A DNA stretch of 14,385 nucleotides from Bryobacterales bacterium (GCA_003132905.1 PKZC01000117.1:8896-23280); one strand, 5' to 3'. Shown: positions 1 to 7,268, counted from the first letter of the stretch. Numbers and translations are program-made. The notes: generated from the sequence alone by a model not told the origin.

Positions 1-1
1 C

Positions 2-142
2 GCTCACTGGATAGGGAAGCTTGCTGACGCCGAAGGCCTAATGTTGATCTTCAAATCGCTGCTGGCGTCGATAAGGTCCAAGAGGGCGCGCAGCGATGGC
101 ATCACAATCTCGGTTGGCGTTCCGTCCGGGTTCCGATGCTAA
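2..142 (+). CDS. 3' end of an unidentified upstream gene (partial, doubtful)
   Basis: One frame is open from the window edge to a TAA at 140-142, giving 46 residues that include the stretch WIGKLADAEGLMLIFKSLL. If real, it is the C-terminus of a gene starting outside the window, and it overlaps the start of the methyltransferase remnant by about 47 bases. I do not recognise a family. The amphipathic, helix-like run argues weakly for coding, but an open frame this short could be chance. Confidence 0.25.
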   Translation, partial: AHWIGKLADAEGLMLIFKSLLASIRSKRARSDGITISVGVPSGFRC

Positions 143-429
143 TCCTGATGGCGTTGGTGATCCTGATTCCGTGCGTGAACCTACCGGCGAAGGTTACGAT
201 AAAAGGAACTTGTCGACTCCAACGTTCCTCGAATTCTTCGCCGGCGCCAGTCTGGTTCGACATGCCCTCCTTCCCACTTGGCGCTGTGTTTGGGCCAATG
301 ACATCGACCCGTCGAAAGAGCGAATCTACACAGCCAACTTTGGTCGCCAATCATCTTCTGTTGGCCAGTGTTGAAGACTTCGCGGGGCATCGTGGAGATC
401 GCGAGAGCGGCGTAAAGCTATGGTTCTGA
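96..429 (+). pseudogene. C5 cytosine DNA methyltransferase, 5' remnant with frameshift and deletion
   Basis: The first frame encodes the S-adenosylmethionine-binding motif I of C5 cytosine methyltransferases (TFLEFFAGASLVRHAL, about residues 43-58), then WRCVWANDIDPSK and YTANFG. Just after YTANFG (~347) the frame moves by one base, and the homologous text continues in the next frame as NHLLLASVEDF, which is then read to a stop at 427-429. A single inserted base explains the shift. Everything expected after that is absent: the PCQ catalytic loop, the ENV motif and the target-recognition domain, roughly 250-300 residues. The remnant therefore cannot methylate DNA. The following endonuclease-like gene starts at 420, so the original operon junction seems kept while the middle of the gene was lost. 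The family assignment rests on motif I plus the NDIDP spacing, which is distinctive. Confidence 0.8.
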
Positions 430-1184
430 ACTCGGACCTAATCCCAGCGAGAGAGAAGGTCATTTTGAGCGGGCTATACTTTGCTAGATACGATTCGCTT
501 GCTCTGAAAGAGCTAGGCTTTGGAAGTTTTGTGGAAGCGTTCAATGTCATCGGCTATGCGATGGGCTCGAGGCCCGCTTCCGTAAAGAACTATCGCGATG
601 AATTTGATCCGTTGTTCCCGAATCGTCGAAAAGGTTGGCACAATCGCCCTGTTCGCGGTTACTGCCTCAAGGTATTTGAAGAATACAAGGATCTCGACTT
701 TGAATCCTTCACCGGCCTGATCAGGTCCTTTTTTGGATTTGACGACAACGTTTGGAGCGAGGTTCAAGCGACAGAAGGACGGCAGGAAAGCGAGTCACAG
801 TTCGTTAAGAGGCTAATAACCGGGTTGGCTGCGGAGCAATATTTCGAATCGGTACACGCAGGCCTTCCAGAATTCGAAGCCTACGACCTGGAAAATACAA
901 CTCGTCTTGGGTGCGGCTACGATTTTCGGCTCCGCTCGGTGGCGTCGGCAGAGTTCCTGGCCGTGGAGGTCAAGGGCCTGAAGCAGCGAAAGGGGAATTT
1001 ATCGCTGACTCCGAAGGAATACGAGATCGCCACAGTCATGAAAGACCGTTTCTTTCTATTCGTGGTGAAGAACTTTGAGGAGTCGCCGTTTCATGAGATC
1101 TTCCAGGACCCACTTTCGGGCACGCTTTTGTTTAGGAGAAACGAGAAGGTTGTGATTCAAGTTTCATGGCTGACGAGTGTGTAG
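420..1184 (+). CDS. DUF3883 / PD-(D/E)XK restriction endonuclease-like protein
   Basis: A 254-residue protein that probably cleaves DNA as the restriction partner of the methyltransferase remnant just upstream. Residues ~15-100 form an N-terminal helical module (ELGFGSFVEAFNVIG, then a KNYRDEFDPLFPNRRKGW stretch) that I recall from other restriction-type proteins. Residues ~130-235 match the DUF3883 nuclease fold: E139 in LAAEQYF, D168 in GCGYDFR, E183 and K185 in AVEVKG, then SLTPKEYEIA and a hydrophobic FFLFVVKNF strand. E...D...ExK is the PD-(D/E)XK catalytic set, so the active site looks complete. The start at 420 lies inside the remnant, overlapping its stop at 427-429, as in translationally coupled operons. 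No lesion is visible. Oddity: an apparently intact nuclease without its methyltransferase. It could also be a non-restriction DUF3883 protein. Confidence 0.8.
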   Translation: MVLNSDLIPAREKVILSGLYFARYDSLALKELGFGSFVEAFNVIGYAMGSRPASVKNYRDEFDPLFPNRRKGWHNRPVRGYCLKVFEEYKDLDFESFTGLIRSFFGFDDNVWSEVQATEGRQESESQFVKRLITGLAAEQYFESVHAGLPEFEAYDLENTTRLGCGYDFRLRSVASAEFLAVEVKGLKQRKGNLSLTPKEYEIATVMKDRFFLFVVKNFEESPFHEIFQDPLSGTLLFRRNEKVVIQVSWLTSV

Positions 1185-1213
1185 TTGAAAACTAATGCTG
1201 GTAGGAGGACGCT

Positions 1214-1501
1214 ATGCTTGACTTGGCAGTTTCCGCCGAGGCGATTTCGGAAGGAACGGCGGTCGTGGAAACTCTCCATGGGGTCGAACTGAAGGCCCCG
1301 GAATGGAATCACGACGCTGATTTCGAACTGGTGGCTTTCAGTCCGTCGGGGAAGAATTGCGAGGTCGTTCGTGCCGAGGATTTGGCTCGCGATATCGCCA
1401 TGGCGCTCCTGACACTTGAAGAAGGGGCGGCTTTGAAATATGGAAGCCCAGATTGGTATCGCAGGCTGAAGCGCTACGCTGAGGGAGCGTTTTTGACCTA
1501 A
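1214..1501 (+). CDS. Small acidic protein of unknown function
   Basis: A 95-residue protein that I do not recognise. It starts at ATG 1214 with an excellent Shine-Dalgarno (AGGAGG at 1203-1208, five bases before the start) and lies 29 bases after the endonuclease-like gene on the same strand, so the two may be co-transcribed. The first half looks beta-rich (GTAVVETLHGVELKAP, DFELVAFSPSGKNCEVV). The second is helical and contains a WYRRLKRYAEG stretch near the C-terminus. There is no signal peptide, membrane segment or helix-turn-helix that I can see. Its position could suggest an accessory of the restriction locus, but that is only context. Confidence 0.65.
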   Translation: MLDLAVSAEAISEGTAVVETLHGVELKAPEWNHDADFELVAFSPSGKNCEVVRAEDLARDIAMALLTLEEGAALKYGSPDWYRRLKRYAEGAFLT

Positions 1502-1503
1502 GT

Positions 1504-1577
1504 CCGACGAGGGTCGGTCAGGACGCGCGTAACAGTTCGTGCTGTTCCCTCGGGCTCACACAGGTTACGGAGAACCT
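1504..1577. terminator. Two short hairpins between convergent genes (possible terminators)
   Basis: The 78-base gap between the convergent genes ending at 1501 (+) and 1580 (-) holds two inverted repeats. CCGAC 1504-1508 pairs with GTCGG 1513-1517 across a four-base loop, and AGGTT 1562-1566 pairs with AACCT 1573-1577 across a six-base loop. Neither is followed by a strong T-run, so they are weak candidates for bidirectional termination. The convergent placement is the main argument. Confidence 0.3.
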
Positions 1578-1579
1578 AA

Positions 1580-2815
1580 TTATGTATTGCTATAAACTGC
1601 GCGTTCAAAATCGCCCAACACCGCAATGGCTTCTTTGTCGGCGAAGGGCAGGAACTGCATCATGATTACGCCGGCCACCTGTTTCTTCGGATCGATCCAG
1701 AAGTAGGTGTTCGCCACTCCGGCCCACGCCAGGCTTCCGGCGGAACGGCCGCCTTCATAGCTTCTGGAGTTGATCAAGAAGCCAAAGCCGAAGCCATCCT
1801 TGAATCCGGGATGGAAATCGACGTCGCTTGAAATTGCTGGGCGCGCGGTCTTCAGTTTCCCGGCGCTCAAATTACCGACCTGGTTGGTGGCCATCATGTC
1901 CACCGTTTTTGGCTGCAGGATCGCCATGCCAGACGCCGACTTCCCGCGCCGCAGGATCATTTGCATGAAGCGAACATAGTCGGGCGCTGTGGAATACAAT
2001 CCGCCGCCGCCGTTGAATGCTTTGGGTGGCGGGGGCAACGCGCGCGGATCTTCCTTGAGCTTGCCATTCTCCTGCCTGCGGTATTCGCTCACCAGCCGAT
2101 CGAACTTCGAGGCCGGCACCAGGAAGCTGGTGTCGTGCATGCCTAACGGCTCCAGGATATTTTTCTGGAAATATTGTTCCAGGGACATCCCGCTGACCGC
2201 CTCTACTAAGCGGCCGCTCCAATCGGCACTGGTTCCGTATTGCCAGCGCGATCCGGGTTCGAACATCAACGGCGTCAGCGGCGCGACGGTTCCCAGGGGA
2301 AAGCTTACGCCGGTTACTTTTTCATACTGCAGCATGTCGGCGAACCAGGTGTCATAGACGAAGCCTGAGGTATGCGTCAGAAGCGTCCGCAGCGTGACTG
2401 GTTTCGTGGCGGGCTTCAGAATGGGCTTGCCGGTTTCATCGAAGCCGTGCAGCACCTGTAGCGATCCGAGCTCCTTGATGTAGGTTGACGCCGGCTCGTC
2501 CAGCTTCAGCTTGCCTTGCTCGACCAACTGCATCGCGGCGACGGATGTGACGGGCTTGGTCATCGACGCGATGACGAAGATGGAATCGGCGTTAACATCC
2601 ACGCCGGATGCGGAGTCACGCTTGCCGAACGCGCCTGAGTAAGTGATCTTGTCGGCGGTGGCGGCCATCGCGACGCAGGCTGGGATCTTGTGCGTCTTCA
2701 AAGACGCGCGCAGGGCTTGATCGATTCCCGCGGTGCCAGCACTCCAAACACCGCGCGCCCCCGCGCCAAGAAGGAGGACCGCGCCCCCAAATTCTCTTCG
2801 ACTGATTTCAGGCAT
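1580..2815 (-). CDS. Tat-exported class C beta-lactamase-family serine hydrolase
   Basis: A 411-residue member of the beta-lactamase/esterase (PF00144) family. The N-terminus MPEISRREFGGAVLLLGAGA carries twin arginines before a hydrophobic stretch, indicating Tat export to the periplasm. The nucleophile motif SxxK is S84-M-T-K87 in VIASMTKPV. The family's LLTHTSG lies at 145-151, and the catalytic tyrosine is Y193 in WQYGTS. A glycine-rich GGGGLYSTAPDYVRFM segment and a late WAGVANTYFWIDP stretch follow, as in EstB-type esterases and penicillin-binding-like hydrolases. Length is normal for an EstB-like protein. The substrate cannot be told from sequence: ester, peptide or beta-lactam hydrolysis are all possible, and these paralogues are usually not resistance enzymes. 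It is transcribed divergently from the oxidase gene across a ~50-base gap. Confidence 0.93.
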   Translation of the reverse strand: MPEISRREFGGAVLLLGAGARGVWSAGTAGIDQALRASLKTHKIPACVAMAATADKITYSGAFGKRDSASGVDVNADSIFVIASMTKPVTSVAAMQLVEQGKLKLDEPASTYIKELGSLQVLHGFDETGKPILKPATKPVTLRTLLTHTSGFVYDTWFADMLQYEKVTGVSFPLGTVAPLTPLMFEPGSRWQYGTSADWSGRLVEAVSGMSLEQYFQKNILEPLGMHDTSFLVPASKFDRLVSEYRRQENGKLKEDPRALPPPPKAFNGGGGLYSTAPDYVRFMQMILRRGKSASGMAILQPKTVDMMATNQVGNLSAGKLKTARPAISSDVDFHPGFKDGFGFGFLINSRSYEGGRSAGSLAWAGVANTYFWIDPKKQVAGVIMMQFLPFADKEAIAVLGDFERAVYSNT

Positions 2816-2865
2816 CCTTCTGTGATATCACGAGCGCCGCCAGCTTGCTTGGACGGCGTTATCTT

Positions 2866-3555
2866 ATGAATATGCCTTCCGTACTGGAATCCCCGGAAGT
2901 CAAGCTGGGCGGCCCCCATGGAGGAGGTCCCCGCGGGCCTGGTCCGGATGATCGGGACCCCTACGGTCGCGGCGGTGGGGGCGGCGACGACGGCAGAGGC
3001 GTGCCAGGCGCCGGCTTGCTGGCCATGCGCTTCCTGCTGGTCTCGATAAGCGCGCTTTTCGTCACGATTGGCGCAGCCTATTACCAACGCGCGCAATTGC
3101 CCGGGCACTGGCAGCACATCCACGTGCCGCAATTTCTGTGGCTGAGCACGGGGCTGATTCTTGCGAGCAGTTGGACACTCGAAATCGCGCGCGCGGCGTT
3201 TGAGCGCAAAAACAGTCTGCGGTATGCGCATTGGCTGGGAGTGACGGTCGCGATCGGCGCGTCGTTTCTGGGATCGCAATTGTTAGCGCTGCGCGAATTG
3301 GCGAAGCAGGGGCTTTATCTTCGGCACAACCCGCACAGCTCGTTGTTTTATGTGCTGACGGGCGCGCACGGCATCCATCTGTTGGGTGGGATGGTGGTGC
3401 TGGTTTGCTTGCTCGCGACGGCTTCGCGACGGCCTGAAGTGGTGCTGTTCGATTTCCAGCGGCAGAGCAGCCGGACCGCGGCGGCGGCGTTGTACTGGCA
3501 TTTTCTGGCGGGAATCTGGTTGTGCCTATTTGTGTGTTTGTTGTTTTGGCCGTGA
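2866..3555 (+). CDS. Cytochrome c oxidase (haem-copper oxidase) subunit III
   Basis: A membrane subunit of a respiratory haem-copper oxidase, about 229 residues from ATG 2866. The open frame extends to a TTG at 2845, and another ATG lies at 2872; no strong ribosome site separates them. The first ~45 residues are Gly/Asp/Arg-rich and low-complexity, predicted cytoplasmic. Five hydrophobic segments follow: LLAMRFLLVSISALFVTIG, WLSTGLILASSWTLEIA, LGVTVAIGASFLGSQLLAL, VLTGAHGIHLLGGMVVLVCL and ALYWHFLAGIWLCLFVCLLF. TGAHGIHLLGG and YWHFLAGIWLCLF are signatures of subunit III. No other oxidase subunit is nearby, so this copy is orphaned from its complex or belongs to one encoded elsewhere. Its last 30 bases overlap the 3' end of the convergent acetyltransferase gene. 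Confidence 0.9.
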   Translation: MNMPSVLESPEVKLGGPHGGGPRGPGPDDRDPYGRGGGGGDDGRGVPGAGLLAMRFLLVSISALFVTIGAAYYQRAQLPGHWQHIHVPQFLWLSTGLILASSWTLEIARAAFERKNSLRYAHWLGVTVAIGASFLGSQLLALRELAKQGLYLRHNPHSSLFYVLTGAHGIHLLGGMVVLVCLLATASRRPEVVLFDFQRQSSRTAAAALYWHFLAGIWLCLFVCLLFWP

Positions 3556-3990
3556 TACGTTCAGGCGCATGCGCCAGGCGTCGCGGCCCGGGCCGTAGTA
3601 GCGTTTCACCAGCCGGGTGCGCACGAAGCCATATTGCCGGTAAAATCGCAGCGCGGGATCGTTCGCGGTACTTACCATGAGACGCAGGGTGCGCGTTCCT
3701 AATCCGGCGATGGTCGCGTCCAGCAGCGCTTGGGCCACGCCGCGGCCGCGATAGCGCGAGTCTACTGCGATCGATTCCAGTTCGGCGCCTCGCCAGTTGG
3801 TTTGGGCGATGCTATAGCCCGCGATGCGTCTGCCATAACGGGCGATCAGAAAAAACTCAGGGCTCTCGCGCCAGTATTCGAGGAACAGCTCGGCTGGCCA
3901 TGCGTCTTTGCCAAACGAATCGCGCTCAATTTCGACGATACGGTTCAGGTTGCGCCGCCGGAAGGGGCGCACGTCGACAGGAGGACTCAC
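3526..3990 (-). CDS. rimI: RimI-like GNAT N-acetyltransferase
   Basis: A 154-residue GNAT protein resembling RimI, which acetylates the N-terminal alanine of ribosomal protein S18. RimI-like features: IERDSFGKDAWP near residue 21, an IAGYSIAQ strand at ~56-63, the acetyl-CoA-binding motif A in SIAVDSRYRGRGVAQALL (R81-G-R-G84), then TANDPALRFYRQYGF (109-122) and YYGPGRDAWRM at 131-141. RimI proteins typically end with a similar YY...DA..M segment. It lies 46 bases after the TPR gene on the same strand, so it probably ends that transcript. Its 3' end overlaps the convergent oxidase gene by 30 bases. The fold is certain; S18 as substrate is inferred, as RimI-like paralogues exist. Confidence 0.85.
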   Translation of the reverse strand: MSPPVDVRPFRRRNLNRIVEIERDSFGKDAWPAELFLEYWRESPEFFLIARYGRRIAGYSIAQTNWRGAELESIAVDSRYRGRGVAQALLDATIAGLGTRTLRLMVSTANDPALRFYRQYGFVRTRLVKRYYGPGRDAWRMRLNVSRPKQQTHK

Positions 3991-4036
3991 GCAGTACTCA
4001 GCCTAGCAGGCCGTCTGAACCGGAACTGTCCCGAGC

Positions 4037-5638
4037 TTAGTTTGCGCCGCTGAAGTAGCTTTCAGCCAAGTCGGGCTTTTGCTCGAGCGCCTTCTTCCAG
4101 CAATCGCGCGCTTGATCCTGCTGGCCCAGGCCCTTGAGCACGTGGCCCAGGTTGAGCAGCGCCTCAGGGAATTGATCGCGTTCCTGCAGAGCTTCCCGGT
4201 AGAGCTTTTCGGCGTCGTTCAGTTGACCGGCTTTTTGCAGCAGCAAGCCGGTGTTGTAAAACAGCTCGGGACTGCGCTCGCCCTTTTCGATCAGCCGCGC
4301 CTGATGCTCCAGCGCCTGGTCGAAATTGTTGTTTTCCACCGCCAGGGCTGCCAGGCCACGCAACGCGTCGAGCGATTCGGGATTGGTGGCCAATACGGCT
4401 TGGAACGCCTTGGTTGCGCTTTCATGGTCGCTCATGTTCCAGTAGCAGATTCCCAGATTGAGCTGAGCTTCCATCCAATCCGGGCGCTTGGCGACGCAGG
4501 GCTGGAAGGCTTCCGATGCACCGCGATAGTCGCTACGCTCCAGGCGCAGGTAACCCAAGCGGAACCAGACTTCTTCGAGATCGGAATTCTTGGCGAGAAT
4601 GCGCGTGTAGATGCGCTCGGCTTCTTCCTTGGAGCCCTGCTTATCCAGCACGGCCGCGAGATTGTGAAGAACCTCGAATAGCTCGGGAGTGATCTCCAGC
4701 GCTTTCTCGTAAGTGGCGCGGGCTTGTGCCAGGTCGCCCGATTCCTGATGGATGACGCCCAGGTTCACATAGGCCTGGCTGGCATCGGGGCGAATCCGGA
4801 TGGCTTCTGAATACGATTTGGCGGCCTGTTGCAGCTGGCCGGTCTTCTGTTGGGCGACGCCCAAATTGAACCAGCGATCGAAGCTTTCGGGCGTGTATTC
4901 GGTCAGTTTGGTGCAATAGCGCAGAGCGGCTTCGTAGTCTCCAGAGGCGAAGGCGCAAGTGGCCAGACCTTCGAGCGCGGTCTGTGAATTGGGACGCAGC
5001 GCCAATAGCTTTTCAGAATAGTCGGCGATCATGGCCTGGTCTTTGCGAGCCATGCCAATGGTCACCAGGTTGATGAGGCACTCTTCGAAATCGGGTTTTC
5101 CGGCCAGGATCGATTGGTAGATACGCGCAGCTTCATCGAAGTGCCACTGCAACTGCATCGTGACGGCTTTGCCGAACAGCGCGGTGGTGTGGTCGGCTTG
5201 CTGCTCCAGCACCTTGTCGAAGTTTTCGGCCGCGGCGTCGGATTTTTCCAGATGTAACAGCGCGATGCCGAGCCCCAGACGCGCATCCAAACGGTCGGGT
5301 TGCGCCTCCGCCGCCTTCTCGAAGAAATCGGCAGCTTCCTGCCAGCGGCCCAGGCGTTCCAGGCAAACCGCCAGGTTCAGGTTGGCATTGGCGTGCTTGG
5401 GATGCATGCTCAGCAGCTTGGCGTAGCTCTGCGCGGCTTCCTCATACATCTCCAGTTCAAACTGGATTTGCGCCTTCGCCGAGAAGATCTCAAGCGTACC
5501 CTCGCCTGTTTCCAGAACGCGGTTGACCTCTCGCAGCGCTTCCTCAAGCTTGCCCTCCATGTGAAGAGAGACCGCTTTGGCCAGGCTGGCCGCCTTGGCC
5601 GAATCCGCCGACGACGTTCTAGAAGTAGGTTGGCGCAT
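4037..5638 (-). CDS. Tetratricopeptide-repeat (TPR) protein, ~15 repeats
   Basis: A 533-residue protein built almost wholly of TPR helices, repeats of ~34 residues from about residue 30 to the end. Examples are LNLAVCLERLGRWQEAADFF, WFNLGVAQQKTGQLQQAAKS and AYVNLGVIHQESGDLAQA, each with the A/G and P positions of the motif. There is no signal peptide, membrane segment or catalytic domain, so it should be a cytoplasmic scaffold. I place the start at ATG 5638 (MRQPTSRTSSADSAKAAS). The longer frame to 5785 reads back through the 3' end of the upstream gene and is unlikely. The start is two bases after a stop codon and 20 bases after the upstream gene's own stop, with GGAAGC at 5650-5655 as a modest ribosome site. 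Its partner is probably the upstream zinc-ribbon membrane protein. No specific function can be assigned. Confidence 0.9.
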   Translation of the reverse strand: MRQPTSRTSSADSAKAASLAKAVSLHMEGKLEEALREVNRVLETGEGTLEIFSAKAQIQFELEMYEEAAQSYAKLLSMHPKHANANLNLAVCLERLGRWQEAADFFEKAAEAQPDRLDARLGLGIALLHLEKSDAAAENFDKVLEQQADHTTALFGKAVTMQLQWHFDEAARIYQSILAGKPDFEECLINLVTIGMARKDQAMIADYSEKLLALRPNSQTALEGLATCAFASGDYEAALRYCTKLTEYTPESFDRWFNLGVAQQKTGQLQQAAKSYSEAIRIRPDASQAYVNLGVIHQESGDLAQARATYEKALEITPELFEVLHNLAAVLDKQGSKEEAERIYTRILAKNSDLEEVWFRLGYLRLERSDYRGASEAFQPCVAKRPDWMEAQLNLGICYWNMSDHESATKAFQAVLATNPESLDALRGLAALAVENNNFDQALEHQARLIEKGERSPELFYNTGLLLQKAGQLNDAEKLYREALQERDQFPEALLNLGHVLKGLGQQDQARDCWKKALEQKPDLAESYFSGAN

Positions 5639-5640
5639 AG

Positions 5641-5676
5641 TTAGTTTAAGCTTCCGTTTTAGTTCAAGCTTCCGTT
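5641..5676 (-). repeat. 18-bp tandem duplication containing a stop codon
   Basis: Two adjacent 18-base units, TTAGTTTAAGCTTCCGTT (5641-5658) and TTAGTTCAAGCTTCCGTT (5659-5676), differ at one position. Read on the minus strand each encodes Asn-Gly-Ser-Leu-Asn-stop in the same frame. The duplication therefore copied the last five codons and the stop of the zinc-ribbon gene, and the second copy became the leader of the TPR gene. It also supplies the GGAAGC in front of the TPR start. Confidence 0.9.
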
Positions 5677-6852
5677 TCTGCCCTCGATCCCGTAGGGCGC
5701 AAGATAAGCGCAGAGTCTGCCCAGCGCATCGTACTGGTGTGAAACTTCCACCCAGCGCAGGCGGGCGCGTTCCCCGCGATTGCAAAAGAATCCAACGCCG
5801 CCATGCGACAGCCGGTTGTCAGACCAGAAGTCGACCACCTGCCCTTGGGCCATGATGGTAAAGTCGCCGCCGCGCGCGTTCACCTGAATGCGGTACAGCA
5901 TGTCGCTGCGGACCGTCATCGGCAAGGGCTTATCGACGTGCGGCCCTTCCTTGCCGTTGATCACGGCGTAGCGCACCATGTGCACCAGCGGAAGCGGCCC
6001 CGGTTTCACCACGACGAACTTCATGGCGTAGTAATTGTTCAGATCCTGCGCGCGGAAAGCCCAACCCATGGCTTTCTGGTCGATTTCCTCGAGAAACTCG
6101 AAGCGGTAATCGGAAAGATCGACGGTGGGCTTGAAGATGGCCAGCGGACCAGGGCGCACGAAGCCGGAAACATCATAAGACCAGCTTCTGGTCAGGTTGG
6201 AACGGCTTTGCCATGCGTCCAAGCCGGAGCGAAAATCATCCGCGTAGGCGACTGCCGCGCGCTCCGAGATGGTCTGATTCACATTCTTCCATTGCAGTTG
6301 CACTACTTTTTGAACCTGGTCCAGATTCTGCGGCGCCAGTTGTTGGATGGGCACGGGCACTTTCGGCAATGTGCCGTTGATCCCGATTACCAGCAGGACG
6401 GGAAGAACCAAGCCGGCCAGTTTGAGATCGCGCGGCGCGCGCTTCCAGGCCGAATGGATCCAGCGCCAGGATGCGGCGGTTTCGCGCGCCGGGTTTGGAC
6501 GGGTGTCGTAAGGCTCGTCGCCGGATCGATCGAAGGATGAATCGAAGGATTGCTCCTCAGCGGCTTCGATTGGCTCCTCTAAGACGCTGTCGGCCATGAG
6601 CGCGGGCTCCGCGGCGATGTTCGCTTCCTGATCCACCATGTTTGAAACGGCCTCAGTGTTCGAAGGGGTTTCCGAGGAGCGGGGTGCGAATCTTTGCCGC
6701 AGCATTTGCAGAGCCGCCGAAACCGGCTGCGTGGACTGGGTAGGATAAACGCCTTCGGACTCAAACGACTGGCGATGATCGTCACAACAGAACTCGCCGT
6801 CGACGAAACTACGGGACGGCTCAAGTGCAATATTGCAGTAGCGGCACCTCAT
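5659..6852 (-). CDS. Zinc-ribbon, single-TM protein with C-terminal DUF1080/LamG-like domain
   Basis: A 397-residue protein in three parts. Residues 1-30 carry a probable zinc site (C3-x2-C6, then C22, C23 and H26 in GEFCCDDHRQ). Residues ~31-140 are an acidic, low-complexity linker. One membrane helix follows at ~143-161 (LKLAGLVLPVLLVIGING), preceded by Lys/Arg, so the N-terminus should be cytoplasmic and the rest periplasmic. Residues ~200-372 form a beta-rich domain like DUF1080/concanavalin-type laminin-G folds: FRSGLDAWQSRSN, GWAFRAQDLNNYYAMKF, SHGGVGFFCNRGERARLRWV. It starts at ATG 6852, where the CxxC motif begins at once. It is the first gene of the run with the TPR and RimI-like genes. 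The layout suggests a membrane protein with an external ligand- or sugar-binding face and an internal zinc finger; the role is unknown. Confidence 0.82.
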   Translation of the reverse strand: MRCRYCNIALEPSRSFVDGEFCCDDHRQSFESEGVYPTQSTQPVSAALQMLRQRFAPRSSETPSNTEAVSNMVDQEANIAAEPALMADSVLEEPIEAAEEQSFDSSFDRSGDEPYDTRPNPARETAASWRWIHSAWKRAPRDLKLAGLVLPVLLVIGINGTLPKVPVPIQQLAPQNLDQVQKVVQLQWKNVNQTISERAAVAYADDFRSGLDAWQSRSNLTRSWSYDVSGFVRPGPLAIFKPTVDLSDYRFEFLEEIDQKAMGWAFRAQDLNNYYAMKFVVVKPGPLPLVHMVRYAVINGKEGPHVDKPLPMTVRSDMLYRIQVNARGGDFTIMAQGQVVDFWSDNRLSHGGVGFFCNRGERARLRWVEVSHQYDALGRLCAYLAPYGIEGRNGSLN

Positions 6853-6990
6853 GAGGTTTGACCCGATTCCATAGTAGGGCCGGGGGCCGGGAATTACTAC
6901 GCAGTGAAATGCTTAAAGACCGTACGCAATTCCGCTTATACCGAGCATTGAGGTAAGCGATTTGTCTTAGGACGATTGTTTTAAGGGCTG

Positions 6991-7268
6991 CTAGTTTGTC
7001 CGGCCGATGATCACATCGCCCCCGGATGCCCGAACGATGATTCCTGGCCCCATCGCGCTGCATCGCCGTAGTAAAGGTACCCCCGCCAGCGTAATCGCCG
7101 GCGCTAATCAGAAGCGTGCCGCCACACGCCACAACGGACATTGCCGCATAGGGTTCCGGAAATGGAAATAACCACTACGGAACCGGGCGGTAGGGTGCCT
7201 CGGAACATCCGGAACGGTTCGGTTACATCGGCGTCACCGGCGATCCGAAGGACGGTCACCGTCACCAT
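6991..7268 (-). pseudogene. Small beta-rich protein gene broken over three frames
   Basis: On the minus strand an ATG at 7268 has a clear ribosome site (AGGAG at 7275-7279, six bases before it) and opens with MVTVTVLRIAGDADVTEPFR and TLPPGSVVVIS. The frame then fails. The next frame continues with YAAMSVVACGGTLLISAGDY and AGGGTFTTAMQRDG, and the third ends with GPGIIVRASGGDVIIGRTN and a stop at 6991-6993. One skipped base near 7150 and another near 7050 would join these into one protein of ~92 residues rich in Val, Ile and Gly. I do not recognise the family. This is either a decayed gene or an intact one damaged by indel errors; coincidental non-coding text is a weaker alternative. Confidence 0.4.

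Noticed and set aside
5639..5785. Longer N-terminus for the TPR protein
   Set aside because: It lies in the 3' end of the upstream gene, reads through the 18-base duplication as Lys/Arg-Leu repeats, and adds no TPR-like text.
6821..7141. A 106-residue minus-strand frame upstream of the zinc-ribbon gene
   Set aside because: Its first ~35 residues belong to the broken small gene, and the rest is low-quality text overlapping the zinc-ribbon start. It is not a separate gene.
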